Both the position numbers and the translations under genes were made by a program. From positions 43,501-107,500 of the forward strand of contig JASPKZ010010196.1 in NCBI GenBank assembly GCA_030220185.1: DNA of 64,000 nucleotides, given 5' to 3'. The notes below the pieces were generated by a model that saw only the letters and a list, made by a program, of their open reading frames with translations, was not told the origin of the DNA and did not search any database. Within the stretch, counting starts at the first letter, position 1. Each line of letters opens with the position of its first letter. Of this stretch, positions 11,071 through 22,055 are shown one piece after another. The DNA comes from Diploptera punctata. Taxonomy: Eukaryota > Arthropoda > Insecta > Blattodea > Blaberidae.

Positions 11071-11582
11071 GTGCAAGTATTTCACTGCAAACTCAGCATT
11101 CTCCACTCCCCCCTTAACTCAACTTTCCTTTTTGCATCCGCCTACAAACCATTAATTTTAATATTGTCTATCATCTGATGTATTTTTCTGTCTCTAATTT
11201 TCTTTCCGTTCACCATTCCTTCTAGGGCATCTATCAACGCAATTTCTTCTTAACCAGTGGCCAATCCAATTCTTTTCGTCTTTTTTATGAGTTCCAGCAT
11301 TGTTCATCTTTTACCCACTCTGTCTTGTACATCTTTATTTTTTATTTTGTCTTTCCATTTTATACGTTCCATCCTTCTCCATATCCACATCTCAAAAACT
11401 TCCAGTAGCTTTTCCTCATTCCGTCCTGATGTCCAAGTTTCTGCACCACATAATGCTTCATTCCACACAAAGCACTTCACCAGCCTCTTCCTTAATTATT
11501 TCGCCAAAAGTCCACAGAAAATGCTACTCTTCTTGTTAAAAGCTCTCCCTCAAATTCGAATTGTTAATAGTGTTTAAACTAA
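11071..11582 (-). mobile_element. LINE-D (RTE-like), C-terminal part
   Basis: The minus strand encodes KCFVWNEALCGAETWTSGRN, EEKLLEVFEMWIWRRMERIK, then RIGLATG, ALEGMVNGKKIRDRKIHQM and a final KRKVE.R.EWRML block. These are in two frames with stops. The plus-strand frame over the same bases is a shadow. The end joins the TATG tail. Confidence 0.75.
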
Positions 11583-11895
11583 GCACACTATAGCATAGTT
11601 GGTTAAGGTAATATGCTACAAGCCAGAATTACGGGGGTTCGAATCCAGTGGGGTCAGGATTTTTAATCTTCCCTAAATCTTATGGCGACAGCATGGCCTG
11701 GAATCGACTCAGCCTATAATTGAAATGAGTATCCGACGCTTTTACTGGGGATAAAGACGATCGTCATGCAGGGCTGACAACCTGACTGACATCTCGTGTC
11801 AATTGTCTATTAATATGTGAGCCTTAACATCCTGATATCGCAAGGATCTCTTATGACCTGTAGTGGAATATCTTTACCTTTCCATATTCTAAGTT
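11583..11895 (+). mobile_element. SINE S2, divergent
   Basis: Head tagcatagttggttaaggta and GGGGGTTCGAATCC, then gtcaggatttttaatctt, gcagggctgacaacctgac and a diverged 3' part ending tagtggaatatctttacctt. It is next to the 5' side of the LINE-D fragment. Confidence 0.78.
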
Positions 11896-12074
11896 GTAGC
11901 TGTCAGATGTTTAAATATCAGATAATTCCACTGTAGTGTGTAACTTGCCTCAAAATAGTCAATATGTGTATTTATTTGATCCAAAATATACATACACTCT
12001 ATATATTATAGACATGCTGAATAAATACTGTTTTCCTAAAGTTTGTTTTGTATTTAGCGTCTGTTATTTTACAG

Positions 12075-12158
12075 GAAGTTCAAAAAAGTCATACACGCCT
12101 ACTCATGTGGAAACAAATGAAAAAACAGTCGAGAGAAGGAAAGTGCCAAGGAAAATCG
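12075..12158 (+). CDS. Candidate isolated internal exon, unrecognised gene
   Basis: The 84-nt segment is preceded by ctgttattttacag, a good 3' splice site, and followed by GTATGT, a good donor. It is open in one frame and encodes a charged peptide containing KKSYTPTHVETNEKTVERRK. Both ends are in the same phase, so the exon could be skipped without a shift. No flanking exon was found and the product is unknown. Chance splice-like sequences cannot be excluded. Confidence 0.35.
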
Positions 12159-12316
12159 GTATGTTTATCCTAATCCTTTTATAAGGAGCTACAGTCTATA
12201 CAATTTTTTAAAATACTAACGGAATCATAAATGTACATTCAGCACACGAACGAAATATCCTCCTGAAATACAAGATGTTTCAGGTTTTTTTTTATTTTTT
12301 GTATATCATTTATATA

Positions 12317-13184
12317 TCTAATATATAAAAATTAATGTTTGTTTGTTTTGTTTGTTTGTTTGTATACTTGTTTGTATGTTTGTTTGTTTGTATTTTATGC
12401 GCGGCCACACCGTTCGTTCTATTTTGATAGGGCTCTTTGCAAAATGTTCAGGAGATTCCTGGGATGAACATAGGATATAGGAGAGTTGTGATATTCAATC
12501 CCTTCACCCCTAAACATCACCCTTTGTAGTGAAAAACGTGAAATAAATGAAATTAAATGATTTCTAATGAAGAGTAGTGAAAAACGTGAAATAAAGTCCC
12601 TTATTTTGAAGCTTGAATGGCTTACGCTGCCTAAACCATAACAAATACACTAAATTAATGTACACAGAATTGAATATCACAAAACCCTCTACAAAAAAAG
12701 TCCGCATATATTTATCTTTTACGGATAACTCACAATAACAATTTTTATCTTTCATTGATGCCAAGAAGATCGGGATAAGTCGATTTCCGGACAAGCGTGC
12801 TCTGCCATACTGTTCATCCGACTGAGATGGGGCTTTTTGAAAAATGTTCAGGAGATTCCGGGGATGAACATAGGCTATAACAGAAATCGCCCTTTCTAGT
12901 GAAAAACGTGAAATAAAGTCCCTTTTTAACGCTTAAATGGCTTATGCTGTCTAAACCATAACAAATACACAAAATTAATGTACACAGAATTGAATATCTC
13001 AAAAGCTTTACAAAAACGTCCGCTACAGCATGTGTTTATCTTCTACGGATAACTCATAATAACCATTTTTGTCTCTCATTGATGCCAAGAATATGTGGAT
13101 AAGCAGATTGCCGGGCAATGGGCTGGTGGTAAAAACACATTAACATTTATTTAGGAGTAGCAGCGCACGCCGGGTATTAGCTAG
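12317..13184 (+). mobile_element. Non-autonomous Helitron, complete
   Basis: Starts with TC after an A (12316) and ends with CTAG followed by T (13185), matching Helitron insertion between A and T without target duplication. The 3' end reads gcacgccgggtattagctag, which recurs in reverse at 34618. The 868-bp body holds no transposase. It is largely made of two diverged copies (about 12425-12790 and 12825-13120) sharing gtgaaaaacgtgaaataaag and ttaatgtacacagaattgaa. Confidence 0.82.

Positions 13185-13212
<28 letters not shown>
13185..13212. repeat. (TA)n microsatellite
   Basis: TA run immediately after the Helitron 3' end. Confidence 0.85.
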
Positions 13213-13219
<7 letters not shown>

Positions 13220-13840
13220 TTCATATACCTTATACAGAGTTAAATACATTTCATTGATTACACTGATTGACAAGACTTTTTTCACAAGAAATCTGATCAG
13301 TGACTCTAGTGCATTTTTTATTGTGAATTCAGAAACGTAGTCAGAATATTTCCATCAGGCACAGTTTTTTTGTGACAGCTACATTTTAAAATCTGATTTT
13401 AGCTTCTCTTTGACCGTTCATAGGAACCTTTACCTTATATGTAGCGATTTTATTGAAGCTGTATTTAAGGAAATTATACATAATATCAAGGACATGTTAA
13501 TCTGGCATTGTGATGTGTCAGTCTCACTACGTTAGAAAATATTGGCCTAAACGTGAATCTTTTATCCCTGTCCAGAAAAATGTGTCACATTTATTTTTAA
13601 TGAATCATAAAAAATATATTTACCTCCACTGCACATTAAATTATGAATAATAAAACATTTTGTGAAAGCTATGGATACATTTTCTGTTGGATTCTTGTAC
13701 CTAAAACCGAAATTATCTAAAGTTAGTGATGCTATACTGAAATAAGGAATTTTATACGAGTACAAATACGGTCATTAATGACTGATGAACATTTTTAAGG
13801 ACTGTTAAATCGTCTTGAGAAATGTATGTTACAATTTCCT
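13213..13840. other. Intergenic flank of the repeated-domain fragment
   Basis: AT-rich sequence with no independent gene. It may belong to the same repeat as the downstream domain but shows no clear match to the flanks of the other two copies. Confidence 0.35.
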
Positions 13841-14149
13841 TGAAAACTGCAAAGCAGAAACTATCGTAACCTAGTGGCTGATCTTCTGCATTCTTATAAA
13901 GCTATGGGATGCAACATCTCTTTAAAAATTCACTTCTTGGACTCTCACTTAGACTCCTTCCCAGAATATCTTGGGGCTGTCAGAGATGAGCACGGTGAGC
14001 GTTTTCATCAGCAAATTTCTATAATGCAAAAAAGAAACAGATACCAAAGCAAGTGGAGTTCTAATATGCTGGCTGTCTACTATGGGACAAAGAAGAAAGA
14101 TGTTTTAGATTCAAAATTTGCCCGAAAATCACTATCTACCACTTTGTAG
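13841..14149 (+). pseudogene. Fragment of a repeated protein with GCNxSLKxHFLxSHLD and YQ.KW motifs
   Basis: An open stretch encodes NYRNLVADLLHSYKAMGCNI, then SLKIHFLDSHLDSFPEY, RDEHGERFHQQ and YQSKWSSNMLAVYY, ending FARKS and TAG. Related copies lie at 38205 and 52314. I recall this protein type from many invertebrate genomes, where it appears in dispersed copies, but I cannot assign a family name. Upstream, FLENCKAE is in another frame one base away, indicating a frameshift near 13855. The copy contains no intron at the FHQ position where the other two begin. Confidence 0.6.
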
Positions 14150-14696
14150 GTAAATCAGAATGAGTAGTATTATAAAAAATTAATATCACGCAAATCTCCT
14201 GCCTGATGGGGAAAAACTGAAATGATATTTGAATTCAGCATTAAACATACTTCTAGAATCTATTATTTGTATTCTTGTGAAAGAAAAAAAGTTGATTTTT
14301 GTAGACCAGTGTTATAGAAGATATGCAGACAAGTACGTAACTTACCAAGGGTCTCAGGCAAAAGTATATGAGAGCATCTAAGCGATGAGGCGGATAGCGA
14401 GGAGGACGTTGCATAAGGTATTATTCCCATGCTGGTATGCATACGAGTATAATGTACCGTGTATTACGACGTAAGAAATAGTCATTCCGTCTCATCGCTT
14501 GGACACACAGTAACAGTTGATAAAGTTGTTTACATTTATTACTTATAATGCAGTGTTAAAATTAATCAAGGTTATAGGAAGGAGTGAGATGGTGTTATCC
14601 ATTGAACCAAATTAAATTTTCATTCATTCATTTTGAGAATCTTCCTCATCATTGAGGGTTTTCTCCAACCAATCTTAATAATTAACACGAGTTATT

Positions 14697-14750
14697 TATT
14701 CTGGCAGAGTTAAGGCCATAAGGCTTCAAGTCAACCAGCACAAATACAAA
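14697..14750 (-). mobile_element. CR1-like LINE 3' terminal segment
   Basis: tctggcagagttaaggccat followed by aaggcttcaagtcaaccagc matches the terminal hairpin block of the CR1-like LINE (compare 59342-59390). Coding sequence is not recognisable. Confidence 0.45.
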
Positions 14751-15002
14751 TAAATATTTGACAAATATAGATATACTCTACATTAACTATGAAGAGTTAA
14801 AATACATTAAATGATGCAATGTAAATTGCATGCAGAAACAACATTTTATACGATAATAATAATAATAATAATCAGATGATAATAATGATAATAAGTCTAT
14901 ATATAATAAATTATACGAGAAACACCAGATAATATATGTACCTTACACTGGGTAAAATATATAAATGACTACGGTCTTATAGATTTTATAATTATATAAC
15001 TT

Positions 15003-15445
15003 TTATCATCATCATCATCCGGTATCATGGCAGCTGCCGCCGTCTTCCGGAAACCAAACGCCATTCCTCTCTGTCCATCCATTGATCTTCCTCCAATCCT
15101 CTGATATTCATAGCTGCTTGTACCCCTTCTATCAAAGTTTTCTTCGGTCTTCCTCTCTTCCTCCTTTCCATTGGGATCCATTCCATAACAATTTTAGGCA
15201 ATCTTTGCTGTGGCATTCTTTTGACATGGCCATACCATTGTATTTTTTTCTTTTCTATAATGTCTATGATGTCCGGCTCCTCTTGTACACCCATAATTTC
15301 CCTTATTTCTTTATTTCGTATTCTATCCATTCTAGATTTTCCAGCTGATCTTCTTAAAACATCCATTTCTGTGCTTAAAATTATTTTCGTTTCCCTGACA
15401 GAAATTTGCCATAAAACTTTTATAGTTTTTTATAAACCGTCATCC
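15003..15445 (-). mobile_element. LINE-L (RTE-like) C-terminal part
   Basis: The minus frame 15025-15366 encodes MDVLRRSAGKSRMDRIRNKE, KIQWYGHVKRMPQQRLPKIV, RRKRGRPKKTLIEGVQ and DQWMDREEWRLVSGRRRQLP. This is the conserved region behind the RT domain in RTE-like LINEs. It ends in a (GAT)n tail at 15003-15020. It is truncated upstream of the RT fingers and palm, and the 113 codons are uninterrupted. Confidence 0.78.
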
Positions 15446-15714
15446 TCAACGTCAGTAATTAATGTATAATCTTCGAAAAGCTTTACGAAAATTATAAATA
15501 AATTATTGAAATTGAGGACGACGACGCGACGGTGTGTAAAAAAGGGTATGAAAGTTTTATAATTATGATAATTATAACCTCAACGGTGTGAATAAAAAAA
15601 TGAACGTTAATAGTATAGACTTATAGACTATCAGTTTGTAACAAACATTCACTAATGTCCCTTAATTAAAGAAATTAAATTTAACAAATTTCAAATAATT
15701 TATGTCCATCGCTA

Positions 15715-16075
15715 CCTCCTATTTTCTTCGTGGTTTTTCCTCACCTATAAGACAAATGTCAGAAAACTTTAGGATCAAACTATCCCGGAACATCATTTGG
15801 CCAACATAATCATCATTATCATATTCGCCATGTTTAGTATAATTGTGTGTGTGAATTGTGCGTTTCGTTTTAATGATTCATTGTCTCGGATGAGGCTGAC
15901 ATTGAGCTGATCACTCATCCATGTCCCTGTGTCGTCAAAAAGTATCTATGTGATCCACAGTTTAAAATCTCTCTCCCGACAGATCGTGGTACTGTAAAGC
16001 CGGGGTGGCGCGTGGCATATAAAAAGTATCTGTATGGTGAGAGGTGAAGCTGAGAAAGAGAAGAAGAAGAAAATT
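15715..16075 (+). mobile_element. SINE S1 body with tail type c, head truncated
   Basis: gtggtttttcctcacctata and acaaatgtcagaaaacttta belong to the S1 body. The 3' part (catgtttagtataattgtgt, gcgtttcgtttt, ctctctcccgacagatcgtg and ggtgagaggt) is tail c, shared with 51664-52085 and 35452-35575. The tRNA-like head is not recognisable. Confidence 0.75.
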
Positions 16076-16109
16076 AATTTATTCAAATTAATCAATCTAA
16101 ATTTATCAA

Positions 16110-16480
16110 TTTTAAAAATTATGCCTATATCTGTGTTTTAATTTTTTTCACATATTATAATTCAAGTTTACAGTAGGCCTACCTCAAATATGACATATTT
16201 TTTTTATATTCTTTATGTAATTGTAATGTTAATGTTTTTAGTGTATAATGCTATTGTGTTATTATTTAATTGTAATATTATTATTGTGTTTTCTTTATGT
16301 AATTGTAATGTTATTGCTGTTTTTGTTGTTTATTTTTCTTTACACTAGTACCAATTATTACTTTATTGTAACGGACTGTCAACAGCACGTACGGCTTACT
16401 GCCCGTGCGACCCATATTTGTAAATAATATTGAAAATATCTTACTTTTTGTCTAATAAAGTCCTACTACTACTACTAATT
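16110..16480 (+). mobile_element. LINE-E 3' UTR end
   Basis: Shares a core of about 50 bp with 37065-37140, including aacggactgtcaacagcacg, tacggcttactgcccgtgcg and acccatattt. In the core, GCACG (16385-16389) pairs with CGTGC (16404-16408). Downstream, gtctaataaagtcctactac leads into CTA and TA repeats. No coding part was recognised here; identity as a LINE rests on the 37-kb copy. Confidence 0.6.
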
Positions 16481-16481
16481 T

Positions 16482-16515
<34 letters not shown>

Positions 16516-16521
16516 ATATAA
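16481..16521. repeat. (TA)n microsatellite
   Basis: TA run at the end of the LINE-E 3' sequence. Confidence 0.85.
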
Positions 16522-16754
16522 TGAATTTATTATCTACTCTAAAACAAATATAAAAAAATTAAGAGATATAAGATTTTATCTTAAAATTACTATTACCATT
16601 GACCTGGTTATCATGCTGATATTATACGAATCGATTGAAAATGATACATTGATCTGTTGTATGCACTGTTGATTTGAGTGAATCGTATATGAATTTCTAT
16701 TTTTGTAATTAAGCCTACTATATAATTTTATAGTACTTTTTTTATGAAAATTTT

Positions 16755-17117
16755 TTAATCAAAGCGAGATGATCAGACAGGTGAAAATAAGGAAAAACTA
16801 CATAACAGCTACATGGTCTTTATAGGAAGCCAGATATATTAAGAACAGTTAAGTCTCGTATACTGCGATGGGCAGGATATGTGGCACGAATGGAAAATGA
16901 GAGAAGGACATGGAAGCTTCTTGTAGGAAAACCGGAGGGAAAAACTCCCAGTTGGTAGACCAAGAATAATGTGAGGGAATAACATTTACCATGATTTGAG
17001 GAAAGTCGTTTATACAGGGGATGATTTAAAAACATTAGCTCAGGGTGGGGATTCACGAAGAGCTTATGTTCATGCGGCCATGAACTCGCGGGTTCGATAG
17101 TGCCAGTGAGTAAAAGT
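16755..17117 (+). mobile_element. RTE-A, degenerate 3' fragment
   Basis: Follows RTE-A from the agatgatcagacaggtgaa region through the gaagccagatatattaagaa and gatgggcaggatatgtggca blocks to ttcgatagtgccagtgagta. Frameshifts and an agatgg to aatgtg change destroy the frame. The tail has only one or two TAAG-like units. Confidence 0.8.
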
Positions 17118-17496
17118 TATCTATATGATTTAATATCAGATGCTTTGATTTAATAATGCCTTGCTATTAGCTGGTGCTTTGAACTCATAATTCAATGTAC
17201 TGTAATGAAGACCATTAACATTTTCACACAATATGAAATGTAGCAACTTTTATTTATTTTTTGCATTTTTTATTAACATTATTAATAGATGTATTTAATT
17301 TCGAGTATATTTAATTTGTGCTAAAATTGATTATAAAAATCTGAAATTAATAGGCTGTTCTAATTCTTCAATCGTTATAATAAAATCTGAAAAACAGGTC
17401 ATTGCTCAGTGTACTTACAAAATAAAGCACGAGCAGATGATTAGAATAGATTTTCGATAAATCCATAAATGTTCGGTAAATCCACAAATTGTCGAT

Positions 17497-18325
17497 AATT
17501 AACTGACACTATCGAACTCGGAGGTTTATGGCCGTACGGACATAAGCTCTCTAAACATCCCTATTCTTAGATAATGTTTTTCGAACATCCCTTGTATAAT
17601 TTACCTCTTTCAAATCAGGATTAATGTTATTCTTGGCCTACTTACTGGGCGCTTTAACTCTGGTTTTCCTAAAATAAGTTTCCATTCCCCTCTTTCATTT
17701 CCCATTCGTGCCACATGTCCTCCCATCGCAGTCTACGAGACTCAACTGTTCTTAGTATATCTGGTTTACCAAAAGATATATATATTATGTATCAATCATA
17801 ATTCTTATTGTATATGCATAATTTAACCCTGGTGAAGTAGAAGAGAAGACCTTACGGTCTTAAGTCCATCAGGTAAAATAAATAAATAAAAATAAATAAA
17901 TTATTATGCATATTTAAATAAAAAAAATAAAATAGGGAAGAAAAAAAAATATCGTGTAAGCTCACTGTTAGCAGTCTTCTCCAAATGCCTGTCTGTTCAT
18001 CTCTCTTTGGTTGAAAAATTTTTCTTAAAAAATGATTCACAAATACTCGTAATATTTTCTTCTCTCGCAAAGTAAGGGTCCATGTTTCGCATCCATACTG
18101 GGAGAATAACAGTTATATATATTTTTTTTTTCAGTTTAATGTTATTTTGAGAGAGATTGGGGAGTCGATGTAATGCTTAATCGCAAGCATATCCAGAATT
18201 GAATCTATGCACAATTTCTTTGTAACCTGATTCCTGTTTCTAATCATTGTTCCTTCCTTTTTGAATTCTGCCACTTCTTCAAAATTTCCCTCATCTGTCA
18301 TTAACTGTCCATTTGCATTATATAA
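17497..18325 (-). mobile_element. RTE-A, minus strand, interrupted
   Basis: Matches the RTE-A minus strand from the 3' end (actgacactatcgaactcgg) to the gaattctgccacttcttcaa region near 18265. About 17770-17960 is foreign sequence that includes a LINE 3' terminal hairpin. Many substitutions leave no usable frame. Confidence 0.75.
17823..17905 (+). mobile_element. CR1-like LINE 3' end nested in RTE-A
   Basis: ccctggtgaagtagaagaga, agaccttacggtcttaagtc and catcaggtaaaataaata match the terminal hairpin plus an (AAAT)n tail. It lies inside the minus-strand RTE-A copy and therefore inserted later. Confidence 0.55.
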
Positions 18326-18344
18326 TCAATCTCTATATTTTCTC

Positions 18345-18515
18345 TTGTGTATATATATATATATATATATATATTTATTTATTTATTTACTTATTTATTT
18401 ATTTAATAAATTTAATAATTTAATAAATATGGATTTTCATCAAGTAAACACCAACTCAATTGATTATATATTTTATTTACTTATTTATTTATTTATTTAT
18501 TTTTATTTATGTATA
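18345..18515. repeat. (TA)n and (TTTA)n microsatellites
   Basis: TA run at about 18349-18372, followed by two TTTA-rich tracts. A short inverted pair (aagtaaacaccaactcaatt near 18442 against aattgatgtttactt near 18523) brackets the second tract. Confidence 0.8.
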
Positions 18516-18632
18516 TAGTTTAATTGATGTTTACTTCCAGCTCCATCTTTCCACTGGGATGGTAATTCAATATTTGGCAAAGGATGAGGTTTTGATCCAC
18601 GAATATATTACTGTTAATTTATTATTCCTATA

Positions 18633-19180
18633 CAGGGTGCTCTAAAATTCCCCATACAAACTTCTAGGACTAGTAGAAGGGACTGAGTTGATAATATTTA
18701 GAATTGGAAACCACGTCCGGAAACTTACCGTTTCCATGCTACAGCCGTTTGAATACATGTTTTAACGCGACCACTTTTACAAGTAATTTGTTATGAGGCG
18801 TGACACAGTACATCACTTGTTTTACAATTCAACTCATTAATAACCAAAGAAATAAAATGGAAACTGAACCATACTTGCATTAATAATCCCGGATACACTC
18901 TCCACAATCAATTTTTGCAGTTTTCAAAATTTCTGAAAAAATTGACATTTAAAAAAAACACCAAATCTTGGAATACTCGATAGGTAAATTTTCGATTTAG
19001 ACGAATCGCGAAGCTATTACCTGTTGATACACGTGACATACGTTCAGGCAACGCTTGTTTTCAAAAAGCTGTAGCACGGAAACCGTGAGTTTCCGGACAT
19101 GGTTTCCAGTCCTAAATATTAAGAACTCAGTCCCCTCTACAAGTCTTAGAAGTTTTTAAGGGGAATTTTAGAGCACTCGG
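18633..19180. mobile_element. MITE of the Tc1/mariner-like family, TA target site
   Basis: Terminal inverted repeats of about 113 bp (roughly 85 percent identical by eye) begin cagggtgctctaaaattccc and end with its complement. The element is flanked by TA on both sides (18631-18632 and 19181-19182). It is 548 bp without coding capacity. Its subterminal motif TGTCCGGAAAC-type (cgtccggaaacttaccgttt) is shared with the transposase-bearing elements at 48052 and 61571, suggesting a non-autonomous relative. Confidence 0.8.
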
Positions 19181-19412
19181 TATATAGATGTATGTAACGG
19201 TAGAGATCTGAAGTTATTGTAAGAGTAGGATGTCAGAATGTCTCTTTTCGATTAATTTTGTGCATCCAGCTGTTTTTCTCGTGAACTTGATTTCTTCAGC
19301 TGTGATAATGCATGTCGTATCTACTTTACGTTTAGCCTATGTTTCGCTTCAATACTTGTAAAATTCATATCAAATTCCGTTGAGGTGATTAGTCATATAA
19401 TGAAAGAAATTA

Positions 19413-19712
19413 AAATGTACCTGTTGGCAGGTGCCGTCGTCCTCAACTTTGTTAAAATATTGTATATAAAATTATCTTCCATCTTCGGCAGGTTGAGCTT
19501 CCGCTACTCGTTGTAGTTGTGTACGGTGATGTATACTCCAACTGTTTGTCAGTTGGATGACAGTTGGAGTATGCATCACCGTACACAACAACTACGAGTA
19601 GCGGAATCTCAACCTGCCGAAGATGGAAGATAACTTCCGAAAGCGCTCCAGTTAATTTTATATACAATATTTTAACAAAGTTGAGGACGACGGCACTTGC
19701 CAACAGGTACAT
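19413..19712. repeat. Fold-back element, near-perfect 300-bp palindrome
   Basis: The left half (aaaatgtacctgttggcagg ... gtatactccaactgt) is repeated inverted in the right half with a 15-nt loop near 19545. The arms differ mainly by 22 extra bases, aacttccgaaagcgctccag plus tt, in the right arm. The outer motif gttgaggacgacggca recurs at about 15430-15520, 40940 and 57572. The same peptide-like frames on both strands are a consequence of the palindrome. Confidence 0.8.
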
Positions 19713-20399
19713 TTTAATTTTTAACTTTCATAATATGCTTCGCTTTCCTAGCCAAGCATTGGTTTCGTAATAGTTTTATATTCCCTTGTTTTATTTGTCT
19801 GCACTATTTACGTATGAGTTCCATGGAGGAATCCAAGAATGGACCGTCTATAGTAATGATATTATCAAGTTTGAATTCACATAAATGACATGTTATCTGT
19901 AAATATCTTGTGAATGTGAAAATACTTATTTCAATACAAGTGTATATGAATACGCATAAAACAAATACATCATATAATAATTGCAAAATTTTATAAAAAT
20001 ACACTTTCCTTGTATCTTCTAAGAAATTTTAATTCGAGTTATAGTCTTTTGTTTCAGAACTGCCTCACTAAGTCATCCGAAGTTTGAAGTTTTAACTAGT
20101 CTACAGTAAGTGAATTAGTTTTTAATTGATTGGTAAAATTAGAGTCACCTTCGTGAAGTAGATACATAATAATTACTCACTAAACAATACTCAGGTATTT
20201 AAGTATAAATTCATGCAAGGATGTTTTAGTTTAAGAAAAAGGCGTGAGTGAGTGAATTAGTTTTAGTGAACAACCAATCATATTTGCTTTTCTTCTTGGA
20301 TCTTAAATTCTACGAATTATGACAAAAATTGAATTTTTGGTAGCCTCCGTTATAAAATCATTCTGAGAATTGTTATGAATATACTTTAATTTATACATT
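19713..20399. other. Intergenic, nothing recognised
   Basis: AT-rich. A short direct repeat containing gtgaattagttttta/gtgaattagttttagt occurs near 20109 and 20254. No gene signature. Confidence 0.4.
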
Positions 20400-21075
20400 C
20401 CAATAAGTGCAACAAAATATTCCACCCATCTTAATATAATAGCCCAACGATTTAACATGGAAATATCAACAACAAAATCTAAAGTTATGGCCTTTCAAGG
20501 GAAATTCCCACTAAGAAGTAAAATTTGTATTCAGAATTCAATATTAGAGCAAGTTAATTCATTTAAATACTTAGAATATAATCTAACTTATAATGAGGAA
20601 TGTGATATATCCTTTAAAATACAAAACTATAATAAAGCTTTAAGAATTATCAACCAAGTTTTTAAACCATCAAAAGTGCAGAGACACACAAGAATGAAAA
20701 TCTATAAAGTTCTCGCTAGACCCATAATTTGTTATGGTAGTGAAGCTTGGACCATCAGAACTCAGGATGATCGTCATATTACAGCCACGGAGATGAAATT
20801 TCTGCGACGAACTGCAGGTTATAGCCTTCTAGACCACCAAAGAAATTCAACAATAGCCAGAGAGTTAAACATCGTACCTATATCTGAATACCTCCAAGAA
20901 TACAGAAACAATTGGCTAGCCCATATTCAGCGCATGGATCGTCACAGAATACCAAAACAAATTCTTCACTACATTCCTCGAGGCAGAAGATCTGTGGGTC
21001 GACCTTTTCGGAGATGGCGGGAGACCGTAACGGGCCACTGGGCATAATACTTGAAAGGACGATGATGAATAACGC
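20400..21075 (+). mobile_element. RTE-B retrotransposon, C-terminal half with intact 196-codon frame
   Basis: The frame 20457-21047 encodes the part just after the RT YADD motif: KSKVMAFQGK, VNSFKYLEYNLTYNEECD, RPIICYGSEAWTIRTQDD, EMKFLRRTAGYSLLDHQRN, AHIQRMDRHRIPKQILHYIP and RGRRSVGRPFRRW. Non-LTR RTs of RTE type carry this arrangement. The frame is uninterrupted but lacks the catalytic palm and the endonuclease, so it is a 5'-truncated copy. It ends at a TGA-GATGAT-like tail at 21060-21070. The ATG at 20457 is probably not a real start. Confidence 0.85.
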
Positions 21076-21116
21076 GCCCCGCCTAAGTAAAAATGCAGAA
21101 AATAAATTCTAAACAT

Positions 21117-22055
21117 TTTGTTTTCTTCAGAGTTTAGTTGAAACTTTCAGTAGTGAGATAAGTTTAGTTATATAACTTAGCATAAAACGAATAAAAATTT
21201 AAGTTTATACCGCTAACAAATTTTGTATTTCTTTAATAAAATTATTGTAATAATTATTTTTCATATTAAAATTACATATGGTCTAATGTAATGATTCAAA
21301 ATATTTATCTACTATTATAACAATCAGTGACGCTTTAGTTCGTAGTTACTAAGCAACAAAACCAATGTTCTAACAAAACACAAAACACGCTATCAAAACA
21401 TAAAATACAGGTTCACCAAAACGTAAAATACACTTTAATGGCGATTTCATATAACTACATAAATAAATTTCCTTGACTTTTCTGGAAGTATAGTTGTATG
21501 TAGGAATTATTTTAAAACATTTCCTGGTGGACCGTTAAAATCACTTTCTCCGCTCGTTTTTCTTTAAATTCACATATGAAACTAACGCCCAAAATTGCAG
21601 AATACGATAACAATGTAATATGATTTATCGTGTCTTATGTTATTTTTTCTCCAAAGCCCACATTACTCTTTCTCTAAACATACCGTTTCCGCAATAAATA
21701 CATTTAATTAAATATACTAAACATACAACATATGCTGAAATACTCGGAAAACAGATAAAATATTGTAGACAACTCGTTACAAAATTAGGTTTAGTAACTC
21801 GCTGCTCTTAGAACAATCCCTTCGGTCTTGTTCTAATTTGGGTATCTCGTCACTAAACCTCTGCTTTGTAACTAGTCTAAATAACTTTTGACGAATTACT
21901 TCGGAATTAAAAACATATTCAGGGATCCTCAAGCGAATCCTCCACATTTGTTTATGTAACATGGCAATAGACGTTTACTTTATTAATTATATTCCTCAAT
22001 ATGATCTACGTGTCACAATATTGTACAGTTGATGTATTGTATAATTTATTATTTA
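21117..22055. other. Intergenic, nothing recognised
   Basis: AT-rich. A minus frame at 21777-21962 has no recognisable domain. No shared repeats seen. Confidence 0.4.

Noticed and set aside
10561..11178. Long reading frames of IHTYIHTY and MYVCMYVC type on both strands
   Set aside because: They are translations of a (CATA)n microsatellite and have no coding meaning.
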